This document shows positions 46,263 through 57,142 of a stretch of DNA of 64,000 nt, one piece after another; position 1 is the stretch's first letter, and each line of letters opens with the position of its first letter. The notes below the pieces were generated by a model. The model had not been told where the DNA came from, ran no database searches, and was given only the letters and a program-made list of their open reading frames with translations. Location: NCBI GenBank assembly GCA_003279055.1, contig QCBP01000004.1, positions 43,409-107,408 on the forward strand, read 5' to 3'. The DNA comes from Prochlorococcus sp. AG-347-I21 (GTDB lineage Bacteria > Cyanobacteriota > Cyanobacteriia > PCC-6307 > Cyanobiaceae). The position numbers and the translations under genes were made by a program.

Positions 46263-47267
46263 ATGAAGGAATCCTTTAGACATTTTGAACAAAATAAAAT
46301 CTTCGACCTCATTGGTTTGGGCAACGCAATTGTAGATATTATTGTAAATATTGAAGATGAGTTTCTTGAGATAAATAATCTGAATAAAGGATCAATGAAT
46401 CTAATAAATTCTGATGAATCTCAGAGATTGTTAGAAAATTGCAAAGTGATCAAGCAAATTTCAGGTGGGTCCTCAGCAAATACCGTTGTTTCTTTAGCAG
46501 AATTAGGCAATCATGTGCAGTTTATAGGGAGAGTGAAAAATGATCAATTTGGGGATTTCTTTTCTGACGATATAAAAAAAAGTAAGACTATATTTAATAC
46601 TCCACCAACTATTGAAGGTGCTCCAACAGCTCATTCAATCATTTTGGTTACCCCTGATGCCCAAAGAACTATGTGCACTTACCTAGGTGCATCCGTAGAG
46701 TTTGAACCAAAAGACATTGACTTTAATGTAATTAAGGAAAGTAAATACTTATATTTAGAAGGATATTTATGGGACAGCGAATTAGCTAAAAAAGCTTTTA
46801 TTAAAGCCTCCCAAATTGCAAAACAATCTAATACAAAAATAATCCTTACTTTGTCTGATTCATTTTGTGTAGATAGACATCGTGAGAGTTTCTTGAAATT
46901 AATTTATGAATACGTAGATATTCTTTTTTGTAATGAATCCGAGGTGTTAAGTCTTTTTAAAAATGATAAATTAGCAAGCTGCCAAGAAGACCTATCTTCC
47001 TTATGTGAATTAGTCATAGTAACTCTTGGAAGCAATGGTTCTCTCATAGTTAACAAAAATAATATTGAAATAATTGAGTCAATAACGAGAGGCAAGATTA
47101 TTGATACTACAGGAGCGGGAGATATCTATGCGGGAGGATTTATCCATGGATTAATAAACGATTGTTCTCTCAAAAAATGCGGAGAGATAGCTTCAATTTG
47201 TGCGGGGCAAATAATTACGCAATTAGGATCTAGATCGGATATTGATCTTAAAGAGTTAATAAAATAG
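46263..47267 (+). CDS. PfkB-family sugar/nucleoside kinase
   Basis: 334 aa; GLGNAIVDI, GGSSANTVVSLAELG, DTTGAGDIYAGGFIHG. Confidence 0.9.
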   Translation: MKESFRHFEQNKIFDLIGLGNAIVDIIVNIEDEFLEINNLNKGSMNLINSDESQRLLENCKVIKQISGGSSANTVVSLAELGNHVQFIGRVKNDQFGDFFSDDIKKSKTIFNTPPTIEGAPTAHSIILVTPDAQRTMCTYLGASVEFEPKDIDFNVIKESKYLYLEGYLWDSELAKKAFIKASQIAKQSNTKIILTLSDSFCVDRHRESFLKLIYEYVDILFCNESEVLSLFKNDKLASCQEDLSSLCELVIVTLGSNGSLIVNKNNIEIIESITRGKIIDTTGAGDIYAGGFIHGLINDCSLKKCGEIASICAGQIITQLGSRSDIDLKELIK

Positions 47268-47271
47268 ATTA

Positions 47272-47318
47272 ATCAAATAGTCTTATTCAAATAGTCTTAA
47301 TCAAATAGTCTTATTCAA
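47272..47318. repeat. Tandem 14-bp repeat, about 3.4 copies, at a convergent gene junction
   Basis: atcaaatagtctta / ttcaaatagtctta / atcaaatagtctta / ttcaa; also a 28-bp unit. Confidence 0.95.
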
Positions 47319-47606
47319 CCAATCATAATATTTCATCTCTGCGTGGTATTTTTTGTAAATAATCTGAGGGACATCATATGTGGAATTTTTATTTACGAAA
47401 TCAATTAAACAATCTTTAAATTCTAGTTTACTTTTTATTGTGATTTCAAACTCTTTAGTTTCTTCAATATCATCATCCCACTTATAAGTTGAAAAAATTT
47501 GCTTTATCGAAACACAAGCTGCAAGTTTATTTTGTATTAGTAATTTAGCCATTCGCAAAGCATTTGCGTTACTTGATTCAGTTGTGATCATAACTATTAT
47601 TTCCAT
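47301..47606 (-). CDS. cutA: Divalent cation tolerance protein CutA
   Basis: 101 aa; AKLLIQNKLAACVSIKQIFSTYKWDDDIEETKEFEITIKS. Confidence 0.93.
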   Translation of the reverse strand: MEIIVMITTESSNANALRMAKLLIQNKLAACVSIKQIFSTYKWDDDIEETKEFEITIKSKLEFKDCLIDFVNKNSTYDVPQIIYKKYHAEMKYYDWLNKTI

Positions 47607-47619
47607 AATGAATTAAACA

Positions 47620-48417
47620 TCAATATTTTTTAATTATGTGATTTATCAAATTGTGATATTTATCAAAAGAGTAAGAATAATCATTTTTAACTTTCGGCCT
47701 TTTAACCAAAAATAACTTCATTTTACTTCCAGAAACTATACTCTCCCAGTTTTTCTGAGAATAACTTCCAGATTCTCTGCATAGAACATAATCTATCTCC
47801 CAAAAATCACAAAGTTTTTTTTCTAAAATGCTTTTATTATTTTTACTCGGTTCAAGTATCGCTATATTTGCATTTTTAATACATGATCCAAAAGCTTTAG
47901 TTATACTCTCATAAGTTGGAAGTACTCTTGTAAATACATTTGCTTTACAATTCATATAATAACTAGCTGTATCGTTAAGGCATCTTGATCCTATTGCAAG
48001 AAGAATATTCTTATTTTCTATATCAACATTATTTATATCCTTTAAGTGATCAATATAAAAAAAATTATTACTGTTATCTATTAGAGATTTCCTTTCAAAT
48101 AGTAAAAGAGGTGTATTAATTTCTTTACATGCATTATTAAGATTTTTAGAAATTATTACGGCGAACGGATGAGTAGCATCGACAACGCATGTGATTTTAT
48201 TTTTATTTATGAAATTAATTATTTGATCTTTATTATTTAATTTCCCCGTAATGATATGTAACTTTGGATTTTCAATATAGGCTTGCCCTGCTTTATAAGT
48301 TAAAACACTTGCAAATACTGAATAATTAAGTTCAAGAAGCCTATTAGCTATTACAGGTCCATCCGAAGTTCCTGATAGGATCCAAACATTTTTATAGCAA
48401 TTTCCTTGATTCTGCAT
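47620..48417 (-). CDS. cobK: Precorrin-6A reductase (CobK/CbiJ family)
   Basis: 265 aa; ILSGTSDGPVIANRLLELNYSV, CVVDATHPFAVIISKN, LLAIGSR. Confidence 0.87.
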   Translation of the reverse strand: MQNQGNCYKNVWILSGTSDGPVIANRLLELNYSVFASVLTYKAGQAYIENPKLHIITGKLNNKDQIINFINKNKITCVVDATHPFAVIISKNLNNACKEINTPLLLFERKSLIDNSNNFFYIDHLKDINNVDIENKNILLAIGSRCLNDTASYYMNCKANVFTRVLPTYESITKAFGSCIKNANIAILEPSKNNKSILEKKLCDFWEIDYVLCRESGSYSQKNWESIVSGSKMKLFLVKRPKVKNDYSYSFDKYHNLINHIIKKY

Positions 48418-48445
48418 CAGTATGTCTTTAATTAAATAGTAAGTA

Positions 48446-48871
48446 ATGAATCATTGTTTAATCCAGGCGGTCATTAATAACGCTCCCCAAATGAGGTATA
48501 CCAAAGAAAACCAAACTCCAATTGCAGAAATGATTGTTAATTTTAAAGGATTACGTAGTGAAGATCCAACCAGAGATCTCAAGATCATAGGATGGGGAAA
48601 TATTGCCCAAGAAATGGTAGATGAACTAAAGGAGGGCCAAAATATTGTTATTGAGGGACGTCTAAAGATGAATTCTGTCACTAGAAAAGACGGAACGAAA
48701 GAAAAACAACCAGAACTAACAGCTTCAAAAATTCATCAAATATCGCCAGTTGATGTTATTAAGTCTGATCAAAAAGAAAATAATGAGTCATTTGAAAATA
48801 AAGAAACCGCCAAAAAATCTAGTTGGGATAGTTCACCTTTAGTACCTGAAGTGGACGAAATACCTTTTTAA
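48446..48871 (+). CDS. ssb: Single-stranded DNA-binding protein
   Basis: 141 aa; OB-fold SSB pattern and acidic C-terminus VDEIPF. Confidence 0.92.
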   Translation: MNHCLIQAVINNAPQMRYTKENQTPIAEMIVNFKGLRSEDPTRDLKIIGWGNIAQEMVDELKEGQNIVIEGRLKMNSVTRKDGTKEKQPELTASKIHQISPVDVIKSDQKENNESFENKETAKKSSWDSSPLVPEVDEIPF

Positions 48872-48872
48872 A

Positions 48873-49055
48873 TCAAATATCAACAGTATTTTCTTGAACA
48901 CTTATAATTAATTTGCTTATTTTTCTTTCAAGCGCGGCAAGTTCGCTTCTGATTTCTGACCATTGACCCTTATCAAGATTTTCTAGTAGCCATGCTCTAT
49001 CTTGATCAAGTTTAGAAATTAAATCTCCTTGATTTGAAGTATTAGGATCTTGCAT
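48873..49055 (-). CDS. Small hypothetical protein
   Basis: 60 aa; ends next to ssb stop; plausible helical protein. Confidence 0.5.
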   Translation of the reverse strand: MQDPNTSNQGDLISKLDQDRAWLLENLDKGQWSEIRSELAALERKISKLIISVQENTVDI

Positions 49056-49097
49056 AATACTTATTAGCCCATTTAAAACTCATTCTACTAAATCAAA

Positions 49098-49628
49098 ATG
49101 AAGAAATACTTATCGCCTGGAAATCTAATCGTAACGGCTGGGGGTATATTAGCTTTTGTTGGAATGACTGCTTATTTTACAGACTCAGTAAATTTAAGTG
49201 TACCTACTTTTTTTTATGGAGTACCTATTTTCCTAATTGGCTTAGGCTTAAAGACTTCCGAAATCCCTCCTGTAGAGTTATTTGACAAGACAAATTTTGC
49301 GACAAATAAATTTAATAGACCAAAAGAACTAACAGCATTAGTTAAAGATGTTACAAGATGGAGGTATGGGATAAAAGCTCATCTTGAATCGTCATTAGAA
49401 TCTTTAAATTTGTGGGACGAGGATAACCCCCCTCAATTAAAAGAAATAGAAGAAATTACAAAGGAAGAAAAAAATGGTCTCAGAATGCGTTTCGAATTAA
49501 ACGCTGTCCCTCTAGAAAAATGGATTGAAAAACAAGAAAGATTAAATAGGTTTTTCGTCAAAGGTCTTGAATCAGAATTTATTATCGACGATAATAAAAA
49601 AGAATTCGATTTTATTCTCTTTTATTGA
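49098..49628 (+). CDS. DUF2854-like membrane protein
   Basis: 176 aa; two N-terminal hydrophobic helices; family name from memory. Confidence 0.65.
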   Translation: MKKYLSPGNLIVTAGGILAFVGMTAYFTDSVNLSVPTFFYGVPIFLIGLGLKTSEIPPVELFDKTNFATNKFNRPKELTALVKDVTRWRYGIKAHLESSLESLNLWDEDNPPQLKEIEEITKEEKNGLRMRFELNAVPLEKWIEKQERLNRFFVKGLESEFIIDDNKKEFDFILFY

Positions 49629-49692
49629 ATATAGGGATATATTTGTAAAAACCTAATTACTAACTTCAATCAAGTTTTAATGAATTTTAATA

Positions 49693-50544
49693 ATGAATGA
49701 TTCTCAAAGAGTATCAATATTAAGCGAAGCACTTCCATATATACAAAGTTTCTCAGGTAGAAAAATTGTTATCAAGTATGGTGGTTCTGTTATGGAGAAT
49801 GATAATTTAAAAAATGCTTTTTTTAGAGACATTGCACTTTTATCAACCGTTGGGGTTTGTCCGATAGTAATCCATGGAGGTGGACCAGAGATTAATAATT
49901 GGTTAAAGAAATTAGAAATATCTCCTAAATTCGAAAATGGATTAAGAATTACTGATCAAAAAACAATGGAAATTGTCGAGATGGTTCTAATGGGTAGAGT
50001 TAACAAACAAATTGTAAAAGGTATTAATAAAACTGGATCCTTAGCTGTGGGAATATCAGGTCTTGATGGCAACTTAATTCAATCTAGAGAACTAGGAGAT
50101 GGTAGCCATGGGTTAGTGGGAGAGGTTACAAAAATCAATCCTGAAATATTAGATCCTCTTATTTCTAAAGGATACATCCCAATTATTTCTAGTATTGGAT
50201 CTACCTTGGAGGGTATTTCCCATAACATTAATGCAGATTTTGTTGCTGGAGAAATTGCTGCTGCAATAAATGCAGAAAAACTTATTCTTCTTACCGATAC
50301 TCAAGGGATTTTAAAAGAAGAAGATAACAAAAATAGTCTTGTTGAAAAAACTAATCTCAAAGAAGCAAGAGATTTTATTGATAAAAAAATTGTGACTGAA
50401 GGTATGATTCCAAAGACAGAATGCTGTATAAGAGCTTTAGCCCAAGGAGTCAAAGCAGCTCACATAATTGATGGAAGAATAGAACATGCATTACTTCTTG
50501 AGATTTTTACAAATTCTGGAATAGGTACAATGATAGTCGCCTAA
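49693..50544 (+). CDS. argB: Acetylglutamate kinase
   Basis: 283 aa; [26 protein letters not shown]. Confidence 0.97.
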   Translation: MNDSQRVSILSEALPYIQSFSGRKIVIKYGGSVMENDNLKNAFFRDIALLSTVGVCPIVIHGGGPEINNWLKKLEISPKFENGLRITDQKTMEIVEMVLMGRVNKQIVKGINKTGSLAVGISGLDGNLIQSRELGDGSHGLVGEVTKINPEILDPLISKGYIPIISSIGSTLEGISHNINADFVAGEIAAAINAEKLILLTDTQGILKEEDNKNSLVEKTNLKEARDFIDKKIVTEGMIPKTECCIRALAQGVKAAHIIDGRIEHALLLEIFTNSGIGTMIVA

Positions 50545-50547
50545 CCC

Positions 50548-51657
50548 ATGAAAACTTATAAGCAAGTTTTAGAAAAAGTAGAACTTGCTTTAGCTAAAGG
50601 TGAGTATCATTATTGCATTGAATTTCTTTTGCCCATAATCGAATCATTTCCTTTATCAAGCAAAGAAGGAGTAAATTTAAGAACAATCTTAATTACTGCT
50701 CTATGTGGCATCAATAAAAGGGAGGAGGCTAAAAGGTTTTGTAAAGAACTTCTTAAATCTTACGATAATAAGACGAGAGAAAATGCAAAATATTTGATGG
50801 AAGTTATAGACTCTCCTGAAATTAAAAAGCCAGAAAATTGGAACTTACAGTTTGAAAGCGACCCATCACTCAATAAAAAATCTCTTAACTCACTGCGCAA
50901 AAACAGAGAAGTATTGAAGAAAAAAAAATTTATTAACGTAACTGAGACACCAACTGGTGAAACAAAACCCTTTCAGAAAGGCTTTTCACTGATCATTTTT
51001 TTAATACTATTATTATTAATTCCACTTTTAAGTGGCTGTGTAAAAATTGAGGATACCCTTGATCTTAGTGAACTTGATTCAATAACTAATAATTTAGTGA
51101 TAGAGAGTAAATACATAAAGAAATTTCCTTGGCAATTAAAATTTGAAGAGAGGATGAAAGATATTTTTCCTGACGCAGAAATTGAACAAGACGAATCAAC
51201 CTTTTCTTTGAAACATAAAAATCTCAATTTAGAGGATACAAAGCAAGTTCTTAAAATCACACAAAATACAGCTGGAGAGCTAGCGGGAGAATCAACAAAT
51301 ATAGAAATTAATACTACTCAAAAAAACTTCATTTTTTTTAAAAAATACTTTTACAGGTTAGTTTTGGATCTAAATTCTATTAAAGGCATTGATAATTTAG
51401 AACTCATTTTCAAAATAATTCACCCTAATAAAGCTATCCTTACCGATAAAAATAATTCAAATTTAGAAATCACAAAAAATCTAATAATTTGGGATTTAAA
51501 TCAAGGGCAAATAAATAGTCTTGAATTTTCTTTCTGGAGCCTCAACAAACTCTTGATTGGGATATCTATTATTTTAATAATTATAATATTGGCTTATTTA
51601 TTAAGATTCTATAGATTTAAATTAGGTTCAGATTTACCTCAACTTCCATCAAAATAA
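50548..51657 (+). CDS. DUF3153-like membrane protein with N-terminal TPR-like region
   Basis: 369 aa; LSGCVKIEDTLDLSELD; two membrane segments. Confidence 0.65.
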   Translation: MKTYKQVLEKVELALAKGEYHYCIEFLLPIIESFPLSSKEGVNLRTILITALCGINKREEAKRFCKELLKSYDNKTRENAKYLMEVIDSPEIKKPENWNLQFESDPSLNKKSLNSLRKNREVLKKKKFINVTETPTGETKPFQKGFSLIIFLILLLLIPLLSGCVKIEDTLDLSELDSITNNLVIESKYIKKFPWQLKFEERMKDIFPDAEIEQDESTFSLKHKNLNLEDTKQVLKITQNTAGELAGESTNIEINTTQKNFIFFKKYFYRLVLDLNSIKGIDNLELIFKIIHPNKAILTDKNNSNLEITKNLIIWDLNQGQINSLEFSFWSLNKLLIGISIILIIIILAYLLRFYRFKLGSDLPQLPSK

Positions 51658-53934
51658 TTACAACTCTGCTGGATTAACATCTATTGTTAAAAAAACATTT
51701 TTTGGAATAATTTTCCATAATATTGATCTATCAGGTAAAGGTATCTTTGTTCCTTCAGGCCCATGTATTAATATCTGCCATCTAAATTTTTTACCGACTT
51801 TAGCTATTAAACTAGGGGCAGGACCAATTAATTTCCAGTTCTTTTTCTTACAAAAACTGAGTAGATATTTTGCTAATTTTATGGCAACTGACTCAGTTAA
51901 TTCATAATTTTCACCTGATAATTTAAGTAGGCAAATTGTGCAAAATGGAAATAAATTAGCATCCTTTCTCAATCTCGCATTTTCAATTAAGAATCTTTCG
52001 TAATCTCTTTTTTGAAGATACGAAATCACCGGGTGGTTAGGTTTATATGTTTGAAAAATTACTTTCCCTTTTTTTTCTGCCCTGCCGGCCCTTCCTGCTA
52101 CTTGCAAAAATAATTGTAATGATTTTTCTTCTGCTGAAATATCTGGGCGATGAAGCAACCCATCTGCTGCAATAACTACTGAAAGAGTAATATTGGGGAT
52201 GTCAATACCTTTTGCCAACATCTGAGTACCGACAAGAATATCAGCATCACCTTTAGAAAACTTTGAAAGAATATCTCTATGACCATCCTTTCCTGAAGTT
52301 GTATCTCTATCAAAGCGAAGTACTCTTAAGTCAGGAAATTCTTCATTTAAAAACTCTATTACCCTTTGCGTACCAATTCCAAAAGGTTTGAAAGCAGTTG
52401 AATGACAATCTGGGCAACGATTGATCAATCTTGATTTATGATCACACCAATGGCACCTTAACCATTTTTTTCCTTGTGATCCGAGATGAACTGATAAAGG
52501 AACATCACAGTTTGGGCAATGTATTAAATATCCGCAATTTCTACAACTTAAAAATCCACTATGCCCCCTCCTAGGGATCAAAATTATTGCTTGCTCTTTT
52601 TTTAAGCGTAGTTGAGGAAACAATTGTAATAATTCATTGGAAAAAATTTTCATGTTTCCCTTCTTGAACTCATCCCGCATATCAATAATTTTTATTTCAG
52701 GAGTCTCATTACTGGATATCCTTTGAATCATTCTTACCAATTTAAAATTCCTTTCAAAAATACACTTTTTCCAAGTCTTCATTGATGGGGTTGCACTCCC
52801 AAAAATTAACTTTGCAGAATTCCTTTTTACTATTTCAATAGCAATCTCTCTCGCGTCATAGCAAGGCATAGGACTATCTTGCTTATAAGAAACATCATGT
52901 TCTTCATCCATTATTATTAATCCCAGATTTCTGATTGGAAGAAAAACTGCCGACCTTGTACCTATCACTATTAAAGGTTCATTAGCATTAATAATTTTCT
53001 TCCAAACTAAAGTTCTATGATCGGGAGAACAATTACTATGATATTCGTAAACAACGTTATTAAATCGCCTACTAAACCTATCAATAAGTTGAGGAATTAA
53101 TCCAATTTCTGGGGCTAGTATCAAACAACTTTTTTTCTTAAGAAATTGATCTTCAGCAATTCTCATATACACTTCTGTTTTACCTGAACCTGTTTCGCCC
53201 CAAAGAAGTAATGCATCTCCTGGTTTCATTGTTTGAAATTTTTGAAATGCAATTTTTTGCTCATTTGTAAGATTTGGTTTTTTCGTTACGATATGATCTT
53301 TTACCAAGGAATTTAATTTACTATTTATATTTTTTTTTCTTTTAGATTTAACAAGATAATTTTTACTGACCATTGAGTTGATTAGAGTGTAATTAAAACC
53401 AGACTTTATTAATTCACTTTGCCAATTACCCTTTTTAGATAAAGTATCCATTAAAAAAAATTCTTTTTTGGTTAATCCATTTTTCTTCATATCAAATTCT
53501 TTTTTAGTTTCAATCCATATTTGATCTTTTAAACCTTTAGAGAAATTTTTATATTTACCAATCCAGCCAGGAGGAAATGCAGTTTTAAACATTTTTAAAT
53601 TACTAACCATATAAAAAGAGGCTAGAGAGTCTATCAATTCTCTCCAAGATTCATCAATTATTTTTTTCTGCAAAATACTTTCAACAAACAAATATCTTAT
53701 GCTTTTTCCACCAGTAATATTTGAGTCATCATTATTAATTGTCGAAAAGTCTTTTTTGGAGATCACCAACCCATTCAATAATCTCCCTCTTAGTCTCACA
53801 CTCACAACATCTCCAACTTCTGCTCCAAGATTATTTCCATCTAAATAGTAAAAGCTTTCATTACTACTACCTATATCAAGCAAAATTTCCAATTTATAGG
53901 AGATATTTAATAACTGATTACTTGCCGGCTTCAA
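51658..53934 (-). CDS. priA: Primosomal protein N' (PriA helicase)
   Basis: 758 aa; LLLWGETGSGKTEVYMR, MDEEHD, zinc-binding CRNCGYLIHCPNCDVPL...CHWCDHKS. Confidence 0.97.
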   Translation of the reverse strand: MKPASNQLLNISYKLEILLDIGSSNESFYYLDGNNLGAEVGDVVSVRLRGRLLNGLVISKKDFSTINNDDSNITGGKSIRYLFVESILQKKIIDESWRELIDSLASFYMVSNLKMFKTAFPPGWIGKYKNFSKGLKDQIWIETKKEFDMKKNGLTKKEFFLMDTLSKKGNWQSELIKSGFNYTLINSMVSKNYLVKSKRKKNINSKLNSLVKDHIVTKKPNLTNEQKIAFQKFQTMKPGDALLLWGETGSGKTEVYMRIAEDQFLKKKSCLILAPEIGLIPQLIDRFSRRFNNVVYEYHSNCSPDHRTLVWKKIINANEPLIVIGTRSAVFLPIRNLGLIIMDEEHDVSYKQDSPMPCYDAREIAIEIVKRNSAKLIFGSATPSMKTWKKCIFERNFKLVRMIQRISSNETPEIKIIDMRDEFKKGNMKIFSNELLQLFPQLRLKKEQAIILIPRRGHSGFLSCRNCGYLIHCPNCDVPLSVHLGSQGKKWLRCHWCDHKSRLINRCPDCHSTAFKPFGIGTQRVIEFLNEEFPDLRVLRFDRDTTSGKDGHRDILSKFSKGDADILVGTQMLAKGIDIPNITLSVVIAADGLLHRPDISAEEKSLQLFLQVAGRAGRAEKKGKVIFQTYKPNHPVISYLQKRDYERFLIENARLRKDANLFPFCTICLLKLSGENYELTESVAIKLAKYLLSFCKKKNWKLIGPAPSLIAKVGKKFRWQILIHGPEGTKIPLPDRSILWKIIPKNVFLTIDVNPAEL

Positions 53935-54008
53935 AACTTTTTCTTAGTATTGGATTGTTGAACATTCCACAAAGTGTTTTTTGCACATTGTAAGTATCCT
54001 GCTCTAAA

Positions 54009-54100
54009 GGGAGACATGAAGCTCTGATCATTTACTGAAAATTCAAAAATGATCTGCCTGTCTGAGAAATCCCAAGACTTTTTACTTTAGGTAATCTATA
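54009..54100 (+). ncRNA. Candidate structured RNA or 5' leader between priA and rpoD
   Basis: Nested complementarity GGGA/TCCC, GACA/TGTC and GATCATTT/AAATGATC in a 322-bp divergent gap; T5 at 54079-54083. Confidence 0.25.
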
Positions 54101-54255
54101 GCACTATTTAAATTTTTCAACAATTTAGAAAACTTTTCTTATTCTCATTTTGTAAAAAAGTTTTTTCAACATTAAGGGGACTTTACTACTAAATGTTCAA
54201 ATTAGCCCTAAATAAAATTTTATCTAGTTAAATTCACCGTAGAAAGGAGTAAATT

Positions 54256-55437
54256 ATGTGTCCAGTCGCAGCAGAATCAAAAAATTCCAAGCCTAGTTCA
54301 AAAAAAAAGATCAATAAAAAAATTAATACAAATTTAGAAACAGTAGTTGAAGAAGATAGTAATAAAAATAATCAAACTTTACAGACATCTGCTGAGTTAA
54401 ACGAAAGCAATATTGAAAATAACAATAATGAATTTAGTGATTCTGAAGAAGATAAAGGGCTCGGGAATATAAAACTTGGGCCAAAAGGTATCTACACTGA
54501 AGATTCAATAAGAGTTTATCTCCAAGAAATTGGAAGAATTAGACTTTTAAGACCAGATGAAGAAATTGAGCTTGCAAGAAAAATTGCTGACTTACTCCAA
54601 TTAGAAGAGCTAGCAACTCAATATGAGTCAGAAAAAGGACATTTCCCATCTGTAAGAGAATGGGCCGAGTTAATAGATATGCCTCTTCCCAAATTTAGAA
54701 GAAGACTTCTCTTAGGGCGGAGAGCTAAAGAAAAAATGGTTCAATCAAATTTAAGATTAGTTGTTTCCATTGCTAAAAAATATATGAATAGAGGTTTATC
54801 ATTTCAAGATTTAATCCAAGAAGGAAGTTTGGGTCTAATTAGGGCAGCGGAAAAATTCGACCATGAAAAAGGTTATAAGTTCTCTACATATGCAACTTGG
54901 TGGATTCGCCAAGCCATTACAAGAGCAATTGCGGATCAAAGTAGAACTATTAGATTGCCAGTTCACTTATACGAGACAATATCCAGAATTAAAAAAACCA
55001 CAAAAGTTCTTAGCCAAGAATTTGGCAGGAAACCTAGTGAAGAAGAAATCGCTGAGAGTATGGAAATGACAATCGAAAAATTAAGATTTATAGCTAAAAG
55101 TGCTCAACTTCCTATTTCTTTAGAAACTCCAATAGGGAAAGAAGAAGACTCAAGACTAGGAGACTTTATAGAGGCTGATATAGAAAATCCAGAGCAAGAT
55201 GTTTCTAAAACTTTACTAAGAGAAGATTTGGAAGGAGTATTAGCCACTCTTAGTCCAAGAGAAAGAGATGTTCTCAGATTGAGATATGGAATTGATGATG
55301 GAAGAATGAAAACTCTTGAAGAAATTGGCCAGATTTTTGATGTTACGAGAGAAAGAATTAGACAAATAGAGGCAAAAGCTCTAAGAAAACTAAGACATCC
55401 AAATCGAAATGGGGTTTTAAAAGAGTATATAAAATAA
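54256..55437 (+). CDS. rpoD: RNA polymerase primary-type sigma factor
   Basis: 393 aa; [84 protein letters not shown]. Confidence 0.95.
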   Translation: MCPVAAESKNSKPSSKKKINKKINTNLETVVEEDSNKNNQTLQTSAELNESNIENNNNEFSDSEEDKGLGNIKLGPKGIYTEDSIRVYLQEIGRIRLLRPDEEIELARKIADLLQLEELATQYESEKGHFPSVREWAELIDMPLPKFRRRLLLGRRAKEKMVQSNLRLVVSIAKKYMNRGLSFQDLIQEGSLGLIRAAEKFDHEKGYKFSTYATWWIRQAITRAIADQSRTIRLPVHLYETISRIKKTTKVLSQEFGRKPSEEEIAESMEMTIEKLRFIAKSAQLPISLETPIGKEEDSRLGDFIEADIENPEQDVSKTLLREDLEGVLATLSPRERDVLRLRYGIDDGRMKTLEEIGQIFDVTRERIRQIEAKALRKLRHPNRNGVLKEYIK

Positions 55438-55534
55438 AAAAAGTTAAGTATAATAATTAGCTTTAAAAACTGGCAAAATAATAGCTTAAAATAAATTCGA
55501 CTTAATTTTTAATTCAAACTCAAAATAATATTTA

Positions 55535-56485
55535 ATGACTAATTTTAAGCTAAAAATAGCTAGTAGAAGAAGTAAACTAGCAATGGTTCAAACTTTATGG
55601 GTTAAAGATCAACTAGAAAAGAATATTCCCAATTTAGAGGTATCTATAGAAGCTATGGCAACTCAAGGTGACAAAATCCTTGATGTAGCCTTAGCAAAAA
55701 TAGGGGACAAAGGCTTATTTACAAAAGAACTTGAAGCACAAATGCTCGTAGGACATGCAGATATAGCAGTACATTCTCTCAAAGATTTACCAACCAATTT
55801 GCCTAATGGCCTTAAATTAGGATGCATTACAAAAAGGGAGGATCCTGCAGATGCTTTAGTAGTAAACAAAAAAAATGACTGTTATAAATTAGAAAACTTA
55901 CCTGAAGGTTCGATTGTTGGAACAAGCTCCCTAAGAAGACTTGCACAATTAAGAAATAAGTACCCACATCTTGTTTTCAAAGATATCAGGGGAAATGTTA
56001 TTACAAGAATTGAAAAATTAGATGCAGGAGAATTTGATTGTATAATTCTTGCAGCCGCTGGTTTAAAGAGATTAGGCTTTGAATCAAGAATTCATCAGAT
56101 TATTCCAAGTGAAGTTTCCCTTCATGCCGTTGGCCAAGGAGCACTAGGCATTGAATGTAAATCTGATGATAAAAAAGTTTTAGAAATTATAAATATCCTA
56201 GAAGATAAACCCACCAGTCAAAGATGTCTAGCAGAAAGGGCTTTTTTAAGAGAGCTTGAAGGAGGATGCCAAGTCCCAATAGGTGTGAATAGTATAATTC
56301 AGAATAAACAACTTTGCCTTACTGGTATGGTTGCATCTCTTGATGGAGAAAGGCTTATTAAAGATCAATATATTGGCAATATTAATGATCCCGAAGAAGT
56401 AGGAAAAGAACTAGCTAAAAAATTAAAGCAGCAAGGTGCCGAAGAAATACTAAGCGAAATATTTGAAAAATTTAGAGAAAAATAA
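55535..56485 (+). CDS. hemC: Porphobilinogen deaminase
   Basis: 316 aa; [38 protein letters not shown]. Confidence 0.97.
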   Translation: MTNFKLKIASRRSKLAMVQTLWVKDQLEKNIPNLEVSIEAMATQGDKILDVALAKIGDKGLFTKELEAQMLVGHADIAVHSLKDLPTNLPNGLKLGCITKREDPADALVVNKKNDCYKLENLPEGSIVGTSSLRRLAQLRNKYPHLVFKDIRGNVITRIEKLDAGEFDCIILAAAGLKRLGFESRIHQIIPSEVSLHAVGQGALGIECKSDDKKVLEIINILEDKPTSQRCLAERAFLRELEGGCQVPIGVNSIIQNKQLCLTGMVASLDGERLIKDQYIGNINDPEEVGKELAKKLKQQGAEEILSEIFEKFREK

Positions 56486-56506
56486 AATTAGTTAATTTAC
56501 TAATTT
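56485..56506. terminator. Inverted repeat spanning the hemC/ppa convergent junction
   Basis: AAATTAGT-TAATTT-ACTAATTT; overlaps the hemC stop and has the ppa stop at its stem/loop boundary. Confidence 0.45.
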
Positions 56507-57082
56507 AGGATCAATTTCTTTTTTGTATCTCTCTTCACAATCTTTAATCACTTTAACAGCTTCTTCTATCCCAAAAAAACCATTGACAGTACATGTTCCT
56601 GGTTTTTTTAGATCTTTGTAGTGCTCCCAATAATACTTTGTTTCTTTTAACCAATGATCTCCAAGATCTTCATAACTTGAGATATGATCCATTCTTTTAT
56701 CATCTGCGAGAACCGCTATTACCTTATCATCGACCTCTCCACCATCATCAAATTTCATCACCCCAATAATCCTTGCTTCCACAATAGATCCTGGTATCAA
56801 TGGCTCAGTTACCCCAACAATTTCTATATCAAGCGGATCTCCATCTTCATCCCATGTCCTTGGAATACATCCATAAGCAAAAGGATACGCTAGTGATGAA
56901 TAACCAACCCTATCAAGTTTAAGATGGCCCGTTTCTGTAATTAATTCATATTTATTTATGGTATTAGAGTTCAATTCAACAATAGTGTTTATTATTGTAT
57001 TTGAGCTGTCAGTAAAAGCATTTAGTATGTGCAATAAATTTGGGGTAACCCTGCTTGGGGGTTGATTTAGATTTGCCATCAA
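56492..57082 (-). CDS. ppa: Inorganic pyrophosphatase (copy 2)
   Basis: 196 aa; YPFAYGCIPRTWDEDGDPLDIEIVGVTEPLIPGSIVEARIIGVMKFDDGGEVDDKVIAV. Confidence 0.93.
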   Translation of the reverse strand: MMANLNQPPSRVTPNLLHILNAFTDSSNTIINTIVELNSNTINKYELITETGHLKLDRVGYSSLAYPFAYGCIPRTWDEDGDPLDIEIVGVTEPLIPGSIVEARIIGVMKFDDGGEVDDKVIAVLADDKRMDHISSYEDLGDHWLKETKYYWEHYKDLKKPGTCTVNGFFGIEEAVKVIKDCEERYKKEIDPKLVN

Positions 57083-57142
57083 GAAATTATTTTTGTTTAT
57101 CTTACATCCTCACACCTAACCAAATTCTTTAAAAGTTATGTT

